Source of the DNA: Prevotellaceae bacterium
GTDB taxonomy: Bacteria > Bacteroidota > Bacteroidia > Bacteroidales > Paludibacteraceae
Assembly (NCBI GenBank): GCA_031271005.1
Contig: JAISWT010000058.1
Coordinates: 1 to 42,952, forward strand
DNA: 42,952 nt
Reading direction: 5' to 3'
Shown here: in pieces, positions 42,834 to 42,952 of the stretch
Numbering within the stretch: position 1 is the first letter of the stretch
How the letters are laid out: each line of letters starts with the position of its first letter
Notes under the pieces: model-generated
Seen by the model: the letters and a program-made list of their open reading frames with translations, nothing else
What the model was told of the DNA's origin: nothing
Databases searched by the model: none
Position numbers and translations under genes: made by a program

Positions 42834-42952
42834 AGGGAACTCCTAAAAACTAGATTATTTTAGGCGGACAAGTTTTCAAAAGCGCAGTTTACTAATGTAA
42901 ATGAGCATTTTGAAAATGAAGTCCAACGACAAATAAGCAGTTTTTAGGAGTT
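42834..42952. mobile_element. MITE-like element, copy D (cut by window end)
   Basis: It begins AGGGAACTCCTAAAAACTAG and ends, at the window edge, with TTTTTAGGAGTT; the final few bases lie outside. The orientation is as in copy A. It lacks about 15 bases of the inner GGACTTCATTTTC arm, so the inner inverted repeat is broken. Confidence 0.75.

Overview
The window reads as a chromosomal segment of a Bacteroidota bacterium, most likely Bacteroidales. The evidence is the promoter type (TTTG, 19-21 bases, then TAnnTTTG, seen before clpC, vanZ, rlmD and, in weaker form, other genes), AT-rich spacers, few clear Shine-Dalgarno sites, frequent TTG starts, a Bacteroidota-type lipoprotein signal (Cys-Gly-Gly-Asp-Asp-Asp), and Bacteroidota-typical families such as GSCFA, DUF4922, a PafA-type phosphatase and a fused PutA. 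Everything is chromosomal housekeeping or metabolism. I see no phage, CRISPR array or intact transposase gene.

Layout. 1-3115: a DNA methyltransferase fused to an Mrr-like nuclease domain and a PKD-like tail, followed by an isolated nuoI-nuoJ-nuoK piece of respiratory complex I. 3260-8291: rlmD, a PafA-type alkaline phosphatase, a VanZ-like gene and dprA. 8658-8744: tRNA-Ser(GCT). 9049-10776: an HTH protein and comF. 10993-11352: tiny and decayed ORFs on the minus strand. 11712-13925: aldo/keto reductase, apt and a YgjP-like metalloprotein. 13991-15478: uxaA (minus). 15479-16487: 1 kb of repeats. 16488-19043: an outer-membrane barrel protein, murI and a lipoprotein. 19329-23793: putA and a GSCFA gene broken by an in-frame stop. 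23802-28208: DUF4922, a tandem-domain glycosyltransferase and a PgpH-type 7TM-HD phosphodiesterase, all minus. 28209-29092: nearly 0.9 kb of nested repeats. 29093-36457 (minus): pstB, phoU, truB, a TonB-dependent receptor, a PhoB-like regulator and a PhoR-like kinase, which together look like a phosphate-control cluster. 37082-41603: clpC, prmA, an HsdR_N-like protein and ppa. 42234-42773: an FKBP-type lipoprotein.

The most unusual property lies between the genes. Several dispersed repeat families fill the spacers: heptamer arrays (AATTGAG, AGCAATT, CTGCTAA, CACTAAC and relatives), short GC-rich hairpins, a 30-base palindromic element, and two MITE-like families with terminal inverted repeats (AGGGAACTCCTAAAAA and GGGGYTGTCTCAAAA). 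Repeats run into gene 3' ends, so the stop codons of clpC, phoU, phoB, phoR, murI and rlmD lie inside repeat sequence. Almost every heptamer carries a stop triplet, and 7 is not a multiple of 3, so three units close all three reading frames. Comparing paralogous copies shows whole-heptamer expansion and flipped hairpin cores.

Two sigma-54-type promoters are also visible. The one before the barrel protein matches the consensus (TGGCACG-N4-TTGCA). The one before the lipoprotein shares a 21-base inverted duplicate with the putA upstream region. Phosphate themes recur (PafA, PhoU, PstB, PhoB/PhoR-like pair, pyrophosphatase), but pstSCA is not in the window.
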